Source: Lepas anatifera (Eukaryota > Arthropoda > Thecostraca > Lepadidae). From it: a stretch of DNA of 64,000 nucleotides. Position numbers and translations under genes: made by a program. Below are positions 21,563 to 32,577 of the stretch, piece after piece (position 1 is the first letter of the stretch; every line of letters begins with the position of its first letter). The notes beneath the pieces were generated by a model. It had not been told where the DNA came from. It worked only from the letters and a program-made list of their open reading frames with translations, and did no database searches. The stretch spans positions 1,116,001 through 1,180,000 of the forward strand of contig JAOTON010001814.1 in the NCBI GenBank assembly GCA_034440635.1, written 5' to 3'.

Positions 21563-24500
21563 CAAAATCCCAGGGGCGCAGCCAGAACTTTGGTATGGGG
21601 GCACACCAACATTGAGGGGCACCCTGGGAGAAAAAGGGCATTTTTTAACGTAACTCAAAAAACTTACTATGTCCTTATTTATTTAATTTTTGGGCATTTT
21701 TGGTGTTCAATAAAAATGTAAATCAAGCATTGACGGAGAAGAGAAACTTGATTAAAACGGAAAAAAATTATCACCAAAATGTCATGGAAGTAACACAAAC
21801 ACGGGTGTTTTTGATAGTTTTAAGGGCAAATCAGCCAACTCATGCAAATACTTAACATCAGCAAAATCAGTGGAGCCAGTGATATCTGTTACAATGTGCA
21901 GGTTAAGGCATATTGGAGTCGAAAATTCATTTGTTATGCCCACTGGTTTTGTCGTGACAAGTGAGCCCTGGTTGAACGCGGATTAAGTTCTCGCCTCCCA
22001 CAATCGTCATGGGACAAGGAGTGGCATAGTGATTTTGGAAGAATGAAAGTTTTGCTGTCGGAATAATTTGGGAGCTACATTTGGAACGCGTTTATTAAAT
22101 TCCATATCCTCAAGGATCGGTCCCAGTTGAGAGTAAAAAAAGGTGAACAAGCCGATGGTTTCGATAGGGATGCTGTGCCAGGGCTGAAAATTGTGAAAAC
22201 TAGTTCTTAATCTATGTAAATTAATTAGTAGTAATCCTGATTTAGGGGACTGTGCTCTGAGCTCAGGAGCACATGCCTTTTTATCATCCCTTCCTAGAAT
22301 CCACCAGTATAATAAGCAATTTATATAACCAGGGGTGCTAGGCATCACAAGCCGTTTTAGCAATACCTCATTCCTCGTTAGCTTCATTTACAAGGGAGTT
22401 TCCTTGTGTTCTTCTCCCATCTATTCAGACCAGCTCTGGGACCCCCAGTGTGGTCGAGACCTCCGGCGCTTCCCCATTCCCCCGTTGTGCCCCCGGGACT
22501 AGACTGCTCAGTGACCCCGCCCCGAGATGTGGAAGTTGGCCTGGTGTTCTTTTATTGCCTATTAAGCACTGGGCCCCTTGATAGGGCCCCCGTGTGACTA
22601 GGGATTAGACTAGCTCAGTGGCCCCAGAGATGGGGTCATCAGACTAGCTCAATGGGCCCCAGATAGGTTCATAGGACCTTAAACCAGTTCAAGAAGCCCC
22701 AGAACAGTTTAAGGCGCAAGATCACCTCAGGGGGCCTCAGGCCAACTTAAGGGGCTCTCACAAGCTCAGCGCCCAGACCAGCTCAGGGTACCCCCAGGAC
22801 CCAGATCCACTCTTGGGCCCCAAGTCAGCTCTTAGGGCCCCAGATCAGTTCAGGGACCTCAAGTCATGTCAGGGGCAAGATCAAGTCAGGGGCACCAAAT
22901 TAGCTCAGGGATCCCTTACCAGCTCGGGGCCCAATCAGTTCAGGAGCCCCAGAGCTGCTCAGGGGACACCAGATCGGCCCGTAGGGTACCAAATCAGCTT
23001 TGGGGACAAACAGTCAGATCAGTGGTCCCTGACCAGCTCGGGGCCCAGATCAGCTCGGGGGCACCAGATCAAGTCAGGAGGCACTTAATCAGCTCAGGAG
23101 CCCCATACTATCTCAGGGGCCCTCATCAGCCTCTGTGGGCCCAGCTCAGCTCCTTAGAGCTGCTCAGGAAATCACGTAATAAACCCAGGAGGCCCAGGTC
23201 AGCTTAAAGGGCACCATATTAGCCATGGGAGTACTATAACCATACTAGCTCAGAATATAGAATAGAATACTAGCACAGAATAGAATATAACCAGACTAGC
23301 TCAGAGGGAATCAGATGGGCTCAGGAGACACAATGATGACTCAGGAGGCACCAGATCGACTCAGGAGCAGTAGTTAAGCTCAGGGGGCAGGATATCTGCT
23401 CAGGGGCATCAGATCGATCAGCTCAGGGGGTAAGATCAAGTCAGGGGCACTAAATCAGCTCAGGGATCCCTCACCAGCTCGGGGCCCCATCAATTCAAAA
23501 GCCCAGAGCTGCTCAGGGGACACCAGATCGGCCCATTGGGCACCAGATCAGCTTCAGGGACAAACAATCAGATCAGTGGTCCTCGACCAGCTCGGGACCC
23601 AGATCAGCTCGGGGGTACCAGATCAAGTCAGGAGGCACTTAATCAGCTCAGGAGCCCCATACCATCTCAGGGGCCCCCATCAGCCACTGTGGACCCAGCT
23701 CAGTTCATGGCTTTAGAGCTGCTCAGGAAATCATGTGATCGTCCAGGAGGCTCAGGTCAGCTTAAAGGGCACCATATTATTTCAGAGGGCACCAGACTAG
23801 CTCATAGGCGTCAGCTGGGCTCAGGAGGCACAATGATGACTCAGGAGGCACCAATCAGCTAAGGGGGCGTTATTTCAGCTCAGGGAGCAATATATCTGCT
23901 CAGGGGCACCAGATCGATCGCTTGGGGCCAAGATAGTTCTTAGTCCCCAGACCAGGCGGGGGTCTAATCAGCTCAGGGAACACCATATCAGCTCAAATGA
24001 CAAGGGATCGCGTCTTCCCGAACAGCTCGGGGCCCAAATCAGCTCGAGGATACCAGATCAAGTCAGGAGGTACTAATCGTCAGGAGCCCCATACCAGCTC
24101 GGGCCCCATCGCCTGAGGCCCAGCTCAGCTCAGGGCCACAGAGCTGCTAAATAAATTGCGTAATCAGCTCAGGAGGCCCAGATCAGCTTAAAGCGTACCA
24201 AATAGGCTCAATGTGCACCAAATTAGCTCAGGGGGCACCTGACTATCTCAGAGGGCATGGGATGGGCACAGGAGGCACAATAATGGTTCAGGAGGCCCCA
24301 GATCGACTCAGAGGGCATCAGTTTAGCTCACGGTGCTCCAGATCAATCAGCCCGGGGGCCAGATCAGTTCCTAGCCCCCAGACCAGAGCAGGGGCATAGA
24401 TCAGCTCAGGGAACATAAGATAAGCTCAGGGTGCACCAGACCAGCTCAGGGGGCACCAGATCATCTAAGGAGACATCGATAACCAGCTCAGGGGGCACCT

Positions 24501-25112
24501 GATCAGCTCAAGAGGCACCGTATTGGCTCAGAGGACAGAATATAAAATACGGGAGGCCTGAGATCAGGCCAGGGGGACCAGATCAGCTCAAGGGGCTCTA
24601 AAACAGCTAATAGGGCACTAGACAAGCTCGGAGGCATCATACTAACTCATAGAGCATTAAATAGATTATAGAGGCACAATGATTTGCTGAGGAGGTACCA
24701 GATTGACTCAGGGGCACCAGATTAGCTTAAAGGGCACGTGATCAGCTCAAGGGGCCAAGACCAGCTCAGTGAGCACCAGATGAGCTCACGGGGCACCAGA
24801 TTAGCTCCGCCCGTGCGATTTTTGGCGACGATGAGGCATTAGCTGGACACGGATTACGTGCCCATACTCTTACCGGGTGCTTGAAAAGGCGACAGAATGC
24901 CTTAGCTGACCAAAAAGGCACTAAATTATCAAACAATAGTTCTAATCGCTAAATGCAGTCTAGTTGCACAGGTTCAACGGCGTAGGGCACTAAATTTCGA
25001 GCTGCACGACAGAAACGGGGTACACTGCCTAGCGATCAAAAGGGCACTCCGGCACCGATGGGGGGCACGTGCCCCCTGTGCCCTTCCCCCTGGCTGCGCC
25101 CCTGCAAAATCC
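21563..25112. mobile_element. 3.5 kb hAT element filled with minisatellite
   Basis: A 3,534-bp element (21571-25104) with perfect 15-bp inverted ends CAGGGGCGCAGCCAG and CTGGCTGCGCCCCTG, flanked by the perfect 8-bp duplication CAAAATCC (21563-21570, 25105-25112). This is the hAT signature. The inner ends are unique (21600-22420 and 24830-25080); the middle is a large minisatellite. No transposase motif is visible, so it is non-autonomous. It sits in the C-terminal part of a LINE. Confidence 0.92.
22420..24830 (+). repeat. CAGCTCAGGGGG minisatellite with higher-order structure
   Basis: About 90 degenerate units, mostly 24-29 bp, of the form GGGGCACCAGATCAGCTCA. A block at about 22877-23225 is repeated at 23428-23788 with high similarity (offset about 551 bp), and a shorter third version lies at about 24015-24200, showing a higher-order repeat. 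Open frames of 60-113 codons across it follow the period and are not genes. Confidence 0.93.
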
Positions 25113-25560
25113 CCTTGGCGTGCATTGCAACTACAGCGTCACATCTAACAGCGTTAGCGGCCGGGCGAGGCTTGACAAGGCCTGCGACTGCGCTACGACA
25201 AACTGGCTTAAGATTGGCTGCCCTGAGAGGTTTCCCGCCTTACTGCCGTGCGGATGGTGGGGTTTAAGGGTGAGGCAGGAATCCTCTGCACCTCGTCAGC
25301 CGTTAGACTGCACTGGCGTTTGGCCATTGGCGCACTTCCTCGTCCCCTCTATCTTCCTCGTCCCCTCTATCTTCCTCCCAGGGAGAGCGTGTGAGCTTTT
25401 ACGTCCACGGATAAATGGGAAACCTGATATCGTACTGGTCTACAGCCTGTTTAGCAAACTTCATAGCCATGGCCATACAGTTGCCAAAGTCGGGACAACA
25501 ACATGTATCGAGACACTCATGATGTTTTCAATATCAACACGCGCATTGAGGGGGGTCTGA
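25113..25560 (+). pseudogene. LINE remnant downstream of hAT insertion
   Basis: The frame interrupted at 21562 can be followed across the target duplication into an open stretch to about 25560. No conserved C-terminal motif is clear, so only continuity supports this. A direct 18-bp duplication (TCCTCGTCCCCTCTATCT) lies at about 25341-25378. Confidence 0.35.
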
Positions 25561-26930
25561 CCCAACTTCGCTTTGACGGGGGGCGTGTACCGCCCCTAAG
25601 ATCTCGAGAGCCACACTAGATAGTAAAAGAACGGTAAACGGTGTTGAGTAGCCCATTCACTTCTCTATCGAAAAAGTTTGAACCATTTTTTGTCCGGTCA
25701 CATTTAAGGAAACTAGAGGTCAAGACATGCCATCATAGGGATAACATGTAAATAAAGGTTTTCGGTCATTGTATCTGAACAAGTAAAGATAGAGCAAAAC
25801 AATTTGGACCATTGTAATTCTCGCAGAAAGCCAAATAGAATGATATATAATATAACCTTGCCAGGTCAGATATGAGATTTGGCCTGACCTGAGGTCAGGT
25901 CAAGGTTAAATTAGATTAAAAATAATATCATTAGAACTGCACAGACGAGGCAAACATAATACAGCTAAAATAAACGCTCTATCACAAGACCATTACTAAG
26001 TTATTCAGTTCAAACCATTTTTCCCATGTATTCCCAATGGAGACGTCATGGCTCGTAGCTGACCTTAGGGTATCGATAAAAAAATACCAGAACAGGTTTT
26101 AGAGAACTCGGTGGCCCCAAGAGGGCTGCGCCAGGCGCTCCAAAGCCTACAAGTCCGTTGGTTTTAGTTGGTTACAGAATTTTTCCAAAAACAAATGCTC
26201 TTTTGCAACTTTGTTTGATAACCCTGTGAGGATTTCTGTCCTGGATCGACACGTGTGCACACTGTATCCATCCCTGTTCATAATTTCACATAATTTTTAC
26301 GAACATTTTTTAACGGGACCAAGCCCCCCTCGCCGAAAATGACGATTTATTTCCCTTCTTGCGGACGAGCATGTTGCCAATCTCGCAAATCTCACAGATG
26401 CGAGCTTATGTAAGCGTTATGTAAATCGGCTCAGAAGCGTTTTCAGTTACGCTGTTGTGATGCTGAACTGGACTTTGAACATGTATTTACTTAGTGCGTA
26501 GTCACGACAAGAGTGGTCCGGAACATTACCCACAATTCGGTTGCGTTTGATCGAAATGTTCAACAGGCACCGCTCTTCGATCTGCTCACGCTACGTTACA
26601 CACCACATTTCTAGGTTAGTAATAATGCCTCCCCCTCAGGTTAGTCTTTAAGCGCCCGTGCCTTTGATACAGACCAGATCACACGGTGGTGTTTTCACCC
26701 GGACTATGTTGAACGGTAGTGTCCAGGCCTCCTGCCTCGCGCCACCTCGTGCCTCACGGACGTGCTGCTGCTCACTAGGCCTGCATTAGCTGCTTACGCT
26801 ACGCCGGAGTGTAATTAACAACTGGCAAACCGATCAACAACCTCCAGCGTTCTTCTGTTTGAAGGACCGTGCCAGTGTCAGGGGCGTATTGAGTGAGCCA
26901 CGGTAACTGAAAATTGGTCCGGAAAGGACG
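25561..26930. other. Non-coding; diverged AGGTCA-family copy
   Basis: At 25835-26035 the sequence resembles the AGGTCA inverted-repeat arms: GAATGATATATAATATAAC, then GGCCTGACCTGAGGTCAGGT, and CCATGTATTCCCAATGGAGA near 26015. The rest of the interval shows no gene. Confidence 0.5.
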
Positions 26931-26936
26931 GAGGGG

Positions 26937-26944
26937 TATATATT
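26937..26944 (+). promoter_or_regulatory. Candidate TATA box
   Basis: TATATATT, 75-82 bp upstream of the signal-peptide ATG at 27019. A start site about 30 bp downstream would fall near 26968 (GCAATCAATTC), which loosely fits an initiator. This is inference from spacing. Confidence 0.35.
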
Positions 26945-27018
26945 GAGTCTGAAGTGTTTTTGCATAGTGCAATCAATTCTGAGAGATTATTTTGCGTACC
27001 ACAGCTCAAGAAGGCAGT

Positions 27019-27070
27019 ATGAAATTCTCGGCAATCTTCTTGTTTCATATTTGTCTACTGGCTGACAGAG
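27019..27070 (+). CDS. Candidate first coding exon, signal peptide
   Basis: ATG opens a short peptide, MKFSAIFLFHICLLADR, with a basic N-terminus and hydrophobic core typical of a secretory signal. It is followed by a near-perfect 5' splice site (GACAGAG then GTGAGT at 27071), leaving phase 1. A TATA-like box lies about 80 bp upstream. It would be exon 1 of a secreted-protein gene. The phase and strand are compatible with the phospholipase A2 exon at 52879 (joined residue Gly), which would imply a 25.8 kb intron. This link is a hypothesis; the exon is short enough to occur by chance. Confidence 0.4.
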
Positions 27071-27329
27071 GTGAGTTGGAACATTTTAACGTCAATGATT
27101 TAATTCTGAGTCCGGGGTTAAGTGGCGCAGCGGCTATCAAGACTTTACTTTATAGGGTTTATCAATTAGATAATTTTAGGTGACCTAATCGACGTCATCA
27201 CGTGGCAGCAAATATTGCATCATTTTATCGTGACATAATAGACGCAAACAATACTTTTAAAAATTTATCAAATCAATCACTTCATGCAAGGCCTTTAAAT
27301 GTAGCGCTTCGTGAAAAAGGCCAAGGCGC

Positions 27330-27737
27330 CTTCTACCCAGTGGGTTGCGCTCCGGCTTTTTAGCATAGGCCAAAAATGGCAACCGCAAATCTGGCATTCA
27401 CCACGGCGATGACGTCAGCAATCGCCTAGAAATGCTTAGCAACGCATTGCCGCTGTGTATTGAAGAAGACGGGGCTCAGCAGATAGTTTGCGTGTTAGGG
27501 GCAATAATACTGTTTTCTTGTGAACGTGGGGTAATGAATCCTGGGTCTGCCTCTCGCCAGATGCATCTTGAAACCGTACAAACATCCCACGATCCGTAGC
27601 CGATTTACATCGAATGAATGGGTGGCTCCACCTCGAGAGCAATCGCTGACGTCACAAACATAAAAGTCTCTAAAAGATGTTGCCATTTTTTGAGAGCGGA
27701 TCGTTCTACCTCTACATTTAAAGGCCTTGCTTCTACC
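27330..27737 (+). mobile_element. hAT-like MITE (CAG..GGGTTGCGC type), copy 1
   Basis: A 392-bp element (27338-27729) starting CAGTGGGTTGCGCTCCGG and ending CTACATTTAAAGGCCTTG, flanked by CTTCTACC (27330-27337, 27730-27737). The interrupted host sequence can be recognised unsplit near 30975-31015. Copy 2 is at 29647-30041. It contains two CGTCA-type sites near TGACGTCAGCAATCGC and no gene. Confidence 0.88.
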
Positions 27738-28439
27738 CTAGTGTTTCCAAATGAGCTTCGAGAACTGGACCCAATCAAACTCCATCCCATATCCCAATCC
27801 CAACACAAAGCATAAATCGGACACGCACCCCGCACCAGATGCCAAGCAACAGTCGCCCCTGAGCCATCGAAAGATGTGACGAGGTCGGCCGTCGTCTACT
27901 ACGAAGTGAAAAAAACAACACGGAACTAATCAATGAAGGAAACAGCGGAAAATAACGTAAGAAGTCATGTATGGAAATACCTGGTACATGCCGGTGTGTA
28001 TTAGGTTGAGTCAATATATGGAAAATTGAAAAATGAGATTCTGCCCCACAATTCCCAGTTCTATTATGGTCTAATGAACAATAATCAAAGCCAAAAAATA
28101 GTCTAGGTCTTTTTACCTATCCCGTTTTTGACTGAAAAATGCATTTCTAGTTTTTGTTTTGGGAATTCAACCATTTTCAATAAGAGCATTCCTCTTTATA
28201 TTTGCAGATGTTTTGGCTTTTTATCGCATTTACAAAAATTATTTAAAAAAGCACAGACAGCGCCCTAATATCAAACTACCACACTTCTCTATGCCTAGAT
28301 AGCTTTGAATCACTTATATCATGACACAAACGAGACGAGCTATTTAGGTCATTGCGGACTGCTTTACAGCAGTAGGAACTGGTTCAGGGAAAGTATGGTC
28401 ACGATAAGTCCAGCTGTTTTTCGAGGCCTAAAATAGAGT

Positions 28440-29610
28440 TTCAGATTGATTGCAAGTTCCATCTATTTGATCCTCAACTTTGTGATGTCGAGGTCCTGCT
28501 TGCTGTTGATCCTGAGCATCAGTTTGGTGTGCTGGGCCCATCGCCTGATAAAACCATTCCTCTTTCAGCACGACTGACAGAATTGGCAGCTGTCATTTGC
28601 TTTACAGACGTGGCAGCTACAGCCATGGCCTGCGTGTGGTAGATGAAGTGTTCTGATGAATCCTAGGAACTTGGATTTGATCTAGCTGCAGGTGATGATG
28701 GGCTCGGTCCGCAGCCAGAGAGAGGTGTTCCCCACCTCTTGCTCCCCTCTGATGGAGATTATCTTGTGGAATCAAGGTGGTCCTTCTCTCCTCCTCCTCA
28801 CTGGAGAACATGCTATGTTCATCAGGATCTCCTCAGAGTGAAGAACCATTCAGCAGAGCACACTGTCGGCATGGCAGTCAATTGCACCATCTAGGGCTGC
28901 ATCCTGAGGAATGAGAGCTAGGATAGGACGTTTCTGGGACCCTCTACCAAGTTGTTGATGACCTTCATCTGGAGTCAGTAGGGAAATGGGAACTTGGTAG
29001 GAGATCGTCGATATCATTACCAGACCTTACTTGCCCTACTCGCTACAGGTGTAGACCAGCAACGACTGGCTGGACAGCCCTCGGAAAGTCGTGTTCGAGC
29101 TCTCTTGCTATCGTACCCAGCCTAAGGTGGTGCAGTTGAATGCCATGCCCGCCGAGTGCTCCTCTGTAATGTTCGTTCACACCGAGGCGATGCTGATGGC
29201 ATTACTCTGCAGCGAGGAGGAGGAAGTTTGTCTTTGTCAAAATTATCTCCATCAAAGGAGAGCAGGAGAAGAACACCTCCCTCAGTCTGCGGATTATGTC
29301 CTGCTTCAACGCACGGGCGTCTGCCCTCAACAATATAATCGACCGGGAGGCCACCACCGAGTTTATCATGGCCTGTAGCTTGAACAAGTGCAAGTAGCTA
29401 GAGTTCATGGGGAAGCACATGAAGGTAGAGTACTTCCCCGCCGCCCACACATAGGCCATAGAGAGAGCTGTAAAGAAAGTGACAGTTGGAGCCAGTTCAG
29501 TCTGCAATGCTGAGAGGAGGGATGAATTAATCTGCCAAAGGGGCTATTACACATCGAACTGGTGCACCACATTGAACTGGTGCTCAGGATCAAAGCTGGG
29601 CCTCCTCGGC
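28440..29610. repeat. Head-to-head inverted pair of decayed coding copies
   Basis: The minus strand of about 28440-29005 and the plus strand of about 29030-29610 are homologous. Landmarks are GGTGCAATTGACTGCCATGCC versus GGTGCAGTTGAATGCCATGCC, and AAGATAATCTCCATCAGAGG versus AAAATTATCTCCATCAAAGG. Translation aligns too (VQLTAMPTVCS versus VQLNAMPAECSS; IISIRGEQEVGNTSL versus IISIKGEQEKNTSL), indicating a coding ancestor. The right copy can be followed on to EATTEFIMACSLNKCK and HMKVEYFPAAHT. Both have stops and frameshifts. I do not recognise the protein. Confidence 0.6.
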
Positions 29611-29623
29611 ATAATAATAATTT

Positions 29624-30175
29624 TTGGGGCTTATCGACGCACCAACCAGGGGGTTGCGCCCCGGCTTTTTAGCCTATGCCAAAAATGGCAACCTCAAATC
29701 TGGCATTCACCATGGTGATGACGTCAGCGATCGCCTAGAGTTGCTTAGCAACGCATTGTCTCTGAGCATTGTAGAAGACGGGGCTATCAGGAGATAAGTT
29801 GCGTGTTAGGGGCAATAATACTGTTTTTTGAGGACGTGGGGTAATAAATCTTGGGTCTACCCGTCGCCAGATGCATCTTGAAACCGTTAAACACTCCACG
29901 ACCTGTAGTCGATTCTCATTGAATGAATGGGCGGCTCCACCTTGAGAGCAACTGCTGACGTCACAAACGTAAAAGTCTCTAGAAACAGAGGTTGCCATTT
30001 TTTGAGAGGGGAGCGTTCTACCTCTACATTTAAAGGCCTTGGCACCAACTACCACGGTTATATGGCGTTGCTAACTCTTTGCCTGTTGGAAGGGTTTCTC
30101 GGGACCCAGATTTATCTTTGCATAGGGAATCCGCCGGGCCTTGAACCCGAACTGGCCGCGTGGAAACCAGCATAA
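29624..30175 (-). mobile_element. tRNA-SINE split by a hAT MITE
   Basis: SINE sequence at 29624-29646 resumes at 30050-30175. Read on the minus strand it has a tRNA-like head with a perfect B box (GGTTCAAGGCC) and a tail ending in TGGTGCGTCGATAAGCCCC. A hAT MITE occupies 29647-30041. Confidence 0.8.
29639..30049 (+). mobile_element. hAT-like MITE (CAG..GGGTTGCGC type), copy 2
   Basis: A 395-bp element (29647-30041), about 85-90% similar to 27338-27729 by eye, with the same ends. Flanked by the perfect 8-bp duplication GCACCAAC (29639-29646, 30042-30049) made in the SINE. Confidence 0.92.
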
Positions 30176-30177
30176 TT

Positions 30178-30352
30178 GTTGGGCTTATCGGCGCACCAGC
30201 TGCCAGGGTTAAATAGCGTTGCCAACTCTTTCCCTGTTGGAGGGGTTTCTTGAGAGTCAAATTGCTCCTTGCACAAGGAATCCGCCAGGCCTTAAACCCG
30301 AGTCGGCCGCGTGGAAAGAGGCTGCTCATCACTATAACACCATGCCCACACC
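30178..30352 (-). mobile_element. tRNA-derived SINE
   Basis: On the minus strand: tRNA-like head (GGGCATGGTGTTATAGTGAT..), a B-box region (GGGTTTAAGGCC) and a tail with AACAGGGAAAGAGTTGGC and CAGCTGGTGCGCCGATAAGC. It lies directly after the previous SINE. Confidence 0.8.
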
Positions 30353-30589
30353 TCCTCGGCATCACAATGCTGGCCATCAAGTACATTGCACTTGCAGTCA
30401 TACTGGAGCTCTGCATCTTAGGCATCTAAATATTGGTAGGCGGATTTATTGTGATCAGCCCTTACCTAAATCAGTCTCTAATGATGTAAAGAAGGGATCC
30501 GTAATAACCTAAATAAGTGTTCACATTTTTTGTAATTAAATAAGTAAATGCAAGTTGATTACGCATAGGGATCCGTGAGTTGAACAAGC

Positions 30590-30865
30590 CCATTGAGCTG
30601 TTTTGAGACCCTACATAAGTTGACCTGGGGACCACCGAGCTGAACCGGGCCCCTAAGCTAATCTGGCACCCTGTGCGAATCTGGGGGCTCCACTGTGATG
30701 AGCTTCTAGGGGTCCTGTGCTTATGTAGGGTCCCTTGATAAGCTGGTCCCGAGGCTAATGCACTGGTCTGGGCCCTTGAGCTGACTGATCTAGGTTCCTG
30801 AGCCATGGTCTGGACCTTGGGGCCCTCCGATATAATTTGGCGGCCCCTGGGCGGCATAGACATAG
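30590..30865 (-). repeat. GC minisatellite, inverted block
   Basis: In reverse complement, units such as CCAGATTAGCTTAGGGGCCC and GGTTCAGCTCGGTGG match the minisatellite of the 21571-25104 element. About ten degenerate units. Confidence 0.75.
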
Positions 30866-31146
30866 GAACCGGGGGTCAGGGGGATACTGCCCCCTTTTGA
30901 GGTGGGCCCCCGCAACGTATATGCAAATATCAGCAAGTACGCTGCCTACAAGCCCCTGGAGGAGGAGTGCTTCGTGAAAAACCAAGGCACCTACTACCCG
31001 AGTGTTTCCAAATGAGTCCCGAGAACTGGTCCCAATCAAACTCCATCCCATATCAATCCCAACACAAAGCATGAATCGGATACGGACCCCGCATCAAATG
31101 CCGAGCAACAGTCGTCCCTGAGCCATAGAAAGGTGTGACGTCCTTC

Positions 31147-31295
31147 GATGCCAGGGTTGTATGGCGTCGCCAACTCTTTTCTGTTGCGAGAGATTTCTTG
31201 GGAGTCAAATTGCTCCTTGCACAAGGAATCTGCCGTGCCTTAAACCCGAGTTGGTCGCGTGGAAAGCAGGTTGCTAACCACTATATCACCACGCC
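31147..31295 (-). mobile_element. tRNA-derived SINE, tail-truncated
   Basis: Same family as 30178-30352: head at 31292 (GGGCGTGGTGATATAGTGGT on the minus strand), an imperfect B box, and the tail cut near 31147. It is preceded (30970-31145) by unsplit host sequence of the first hAT-like MITE. Confidence 0.75.
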
Positions 31296-31854
31296 CACAC
31301 CTCCACAGCATCACAAAGCTGGCCATCAAGTACCTACATTGCACTTGCAGTCATGCTGGGGCTCTGCATTTTAGGCATCGAAATATAGCTAGACGTATTT
31401 ATTGTGATCAGCCTTTACCTAAATAAATCTCTAATGATGGAAAGAAGGGATCCGTAACAGCCTAAATAAATGTTCCCATTTTTGTCATTACATAAGCAAA
31501 ATGTTGATTAGGCATAGCGAAGTGAGGCTGTTTGGTATCAAAGCATTGTCTGTAGTTTTCTTAACAGTTTTTAATTTTGTAAATGTGATAAAAGGGCCTA
31601 AACATGTGTAAATATAAGAAACGCACTCGTGGTAAAAAATGCTTGAAATCCTCCAAAGAGCTTAAAATGTATTTTGTATTTGAACAGAGTCTAGGTAAAA
31701 AAACCAAAAAATGTTTTTTGCGTTTTACTATGATTTATTAGATCATAATAGGTAAAAATCAAAATCATATGGCAAAATTTAATTGATCAATTTTTAATAT
31801 ATTGACAACCTAGCGTGCATGCGTGCATTATTGAAACGAAACGAAACGAGCTAT

Positions 31855-31935
31855 CTAGAATTGTTCATAATTATGGGCCCCCGTGGTGGGGCCCCCTTGA
31901 GGTGGCCCTCCACGTCTCAAACCGTTGCTACGCCC
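31855..31935 (-). mobile_element. CAGGGGCGTAGC-type MITE end
   Basis: GCTACGCCCCTG terminus with GGGGGCCCATAATTATGAAC in reverse. A direct-strand relative is at 63915-64000. The other end was not found. Confidence 0.5.
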
Positions 31936-31939
31936 CTGA

Positions 31940-32277
31940 TATTGAGAGTATAATAACAAATGATAAGTAACGGTGTAATAGCCCCGAAAAACTATCACTC
32001 TGACAGTTTTTAATTTGATGACACATTTGCGACGTGAAATTTCAATTGGTGACACGCCGTCAACTTTTCTTTCCCTCGTGAGACATGACGACCGTCTATG
32101 ACCAAACTCAAAATGAGTACACGGTAGCGTCTGGTGCATGGCTTTGCAGTGAGCATCTGGAACATGCCATTGGCCGTGGTTGTCGATGCTGGAACTGACC
32201 CTGATTCATAAAACGTTTAAAACATGTCCATATTTATCATAAAATAGCATAGTCTCTCTCTCTCGCTCTGGCTCTGG

Positions 32278-32308
<31 letters not shown>

Positions 32309-32577
32309 GATTGGACTTCATAAATAACTTCAATGTACTGAAACACTGTTTGCTTTAAAATTATATTTATCCAAATTTATTTTCTGCTAGTTTTCTTTGA
32401 TAATATACGTTTTTGGCTGTGCGTATTGAGCTAACTAATGTGTCGTGGTACCTTTTGTTGTATATCCTTTCATCTTGAGGGTCCCTAGACTTAATGTATT
32501 CGTGGTAATTTTTATACACTGGAGAAGGTTGAAAGATACACATGGCCGCTTTAGTTTGTGACGCCTTCCAGATTTGT
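31940..32577. other. No gene; (TC)n tract
   Basis: AT-rich sequence with a CT/TC microsatellite at about 32255-32308. Confidence 0.6.

Noticed and set aside
22813..24399. Open frames of 60-113 codons rich in Gln, Gly, Ser
   Set aside because: They follow the minisatellite period and occur in several frames. Repeat artefacts, not genes.
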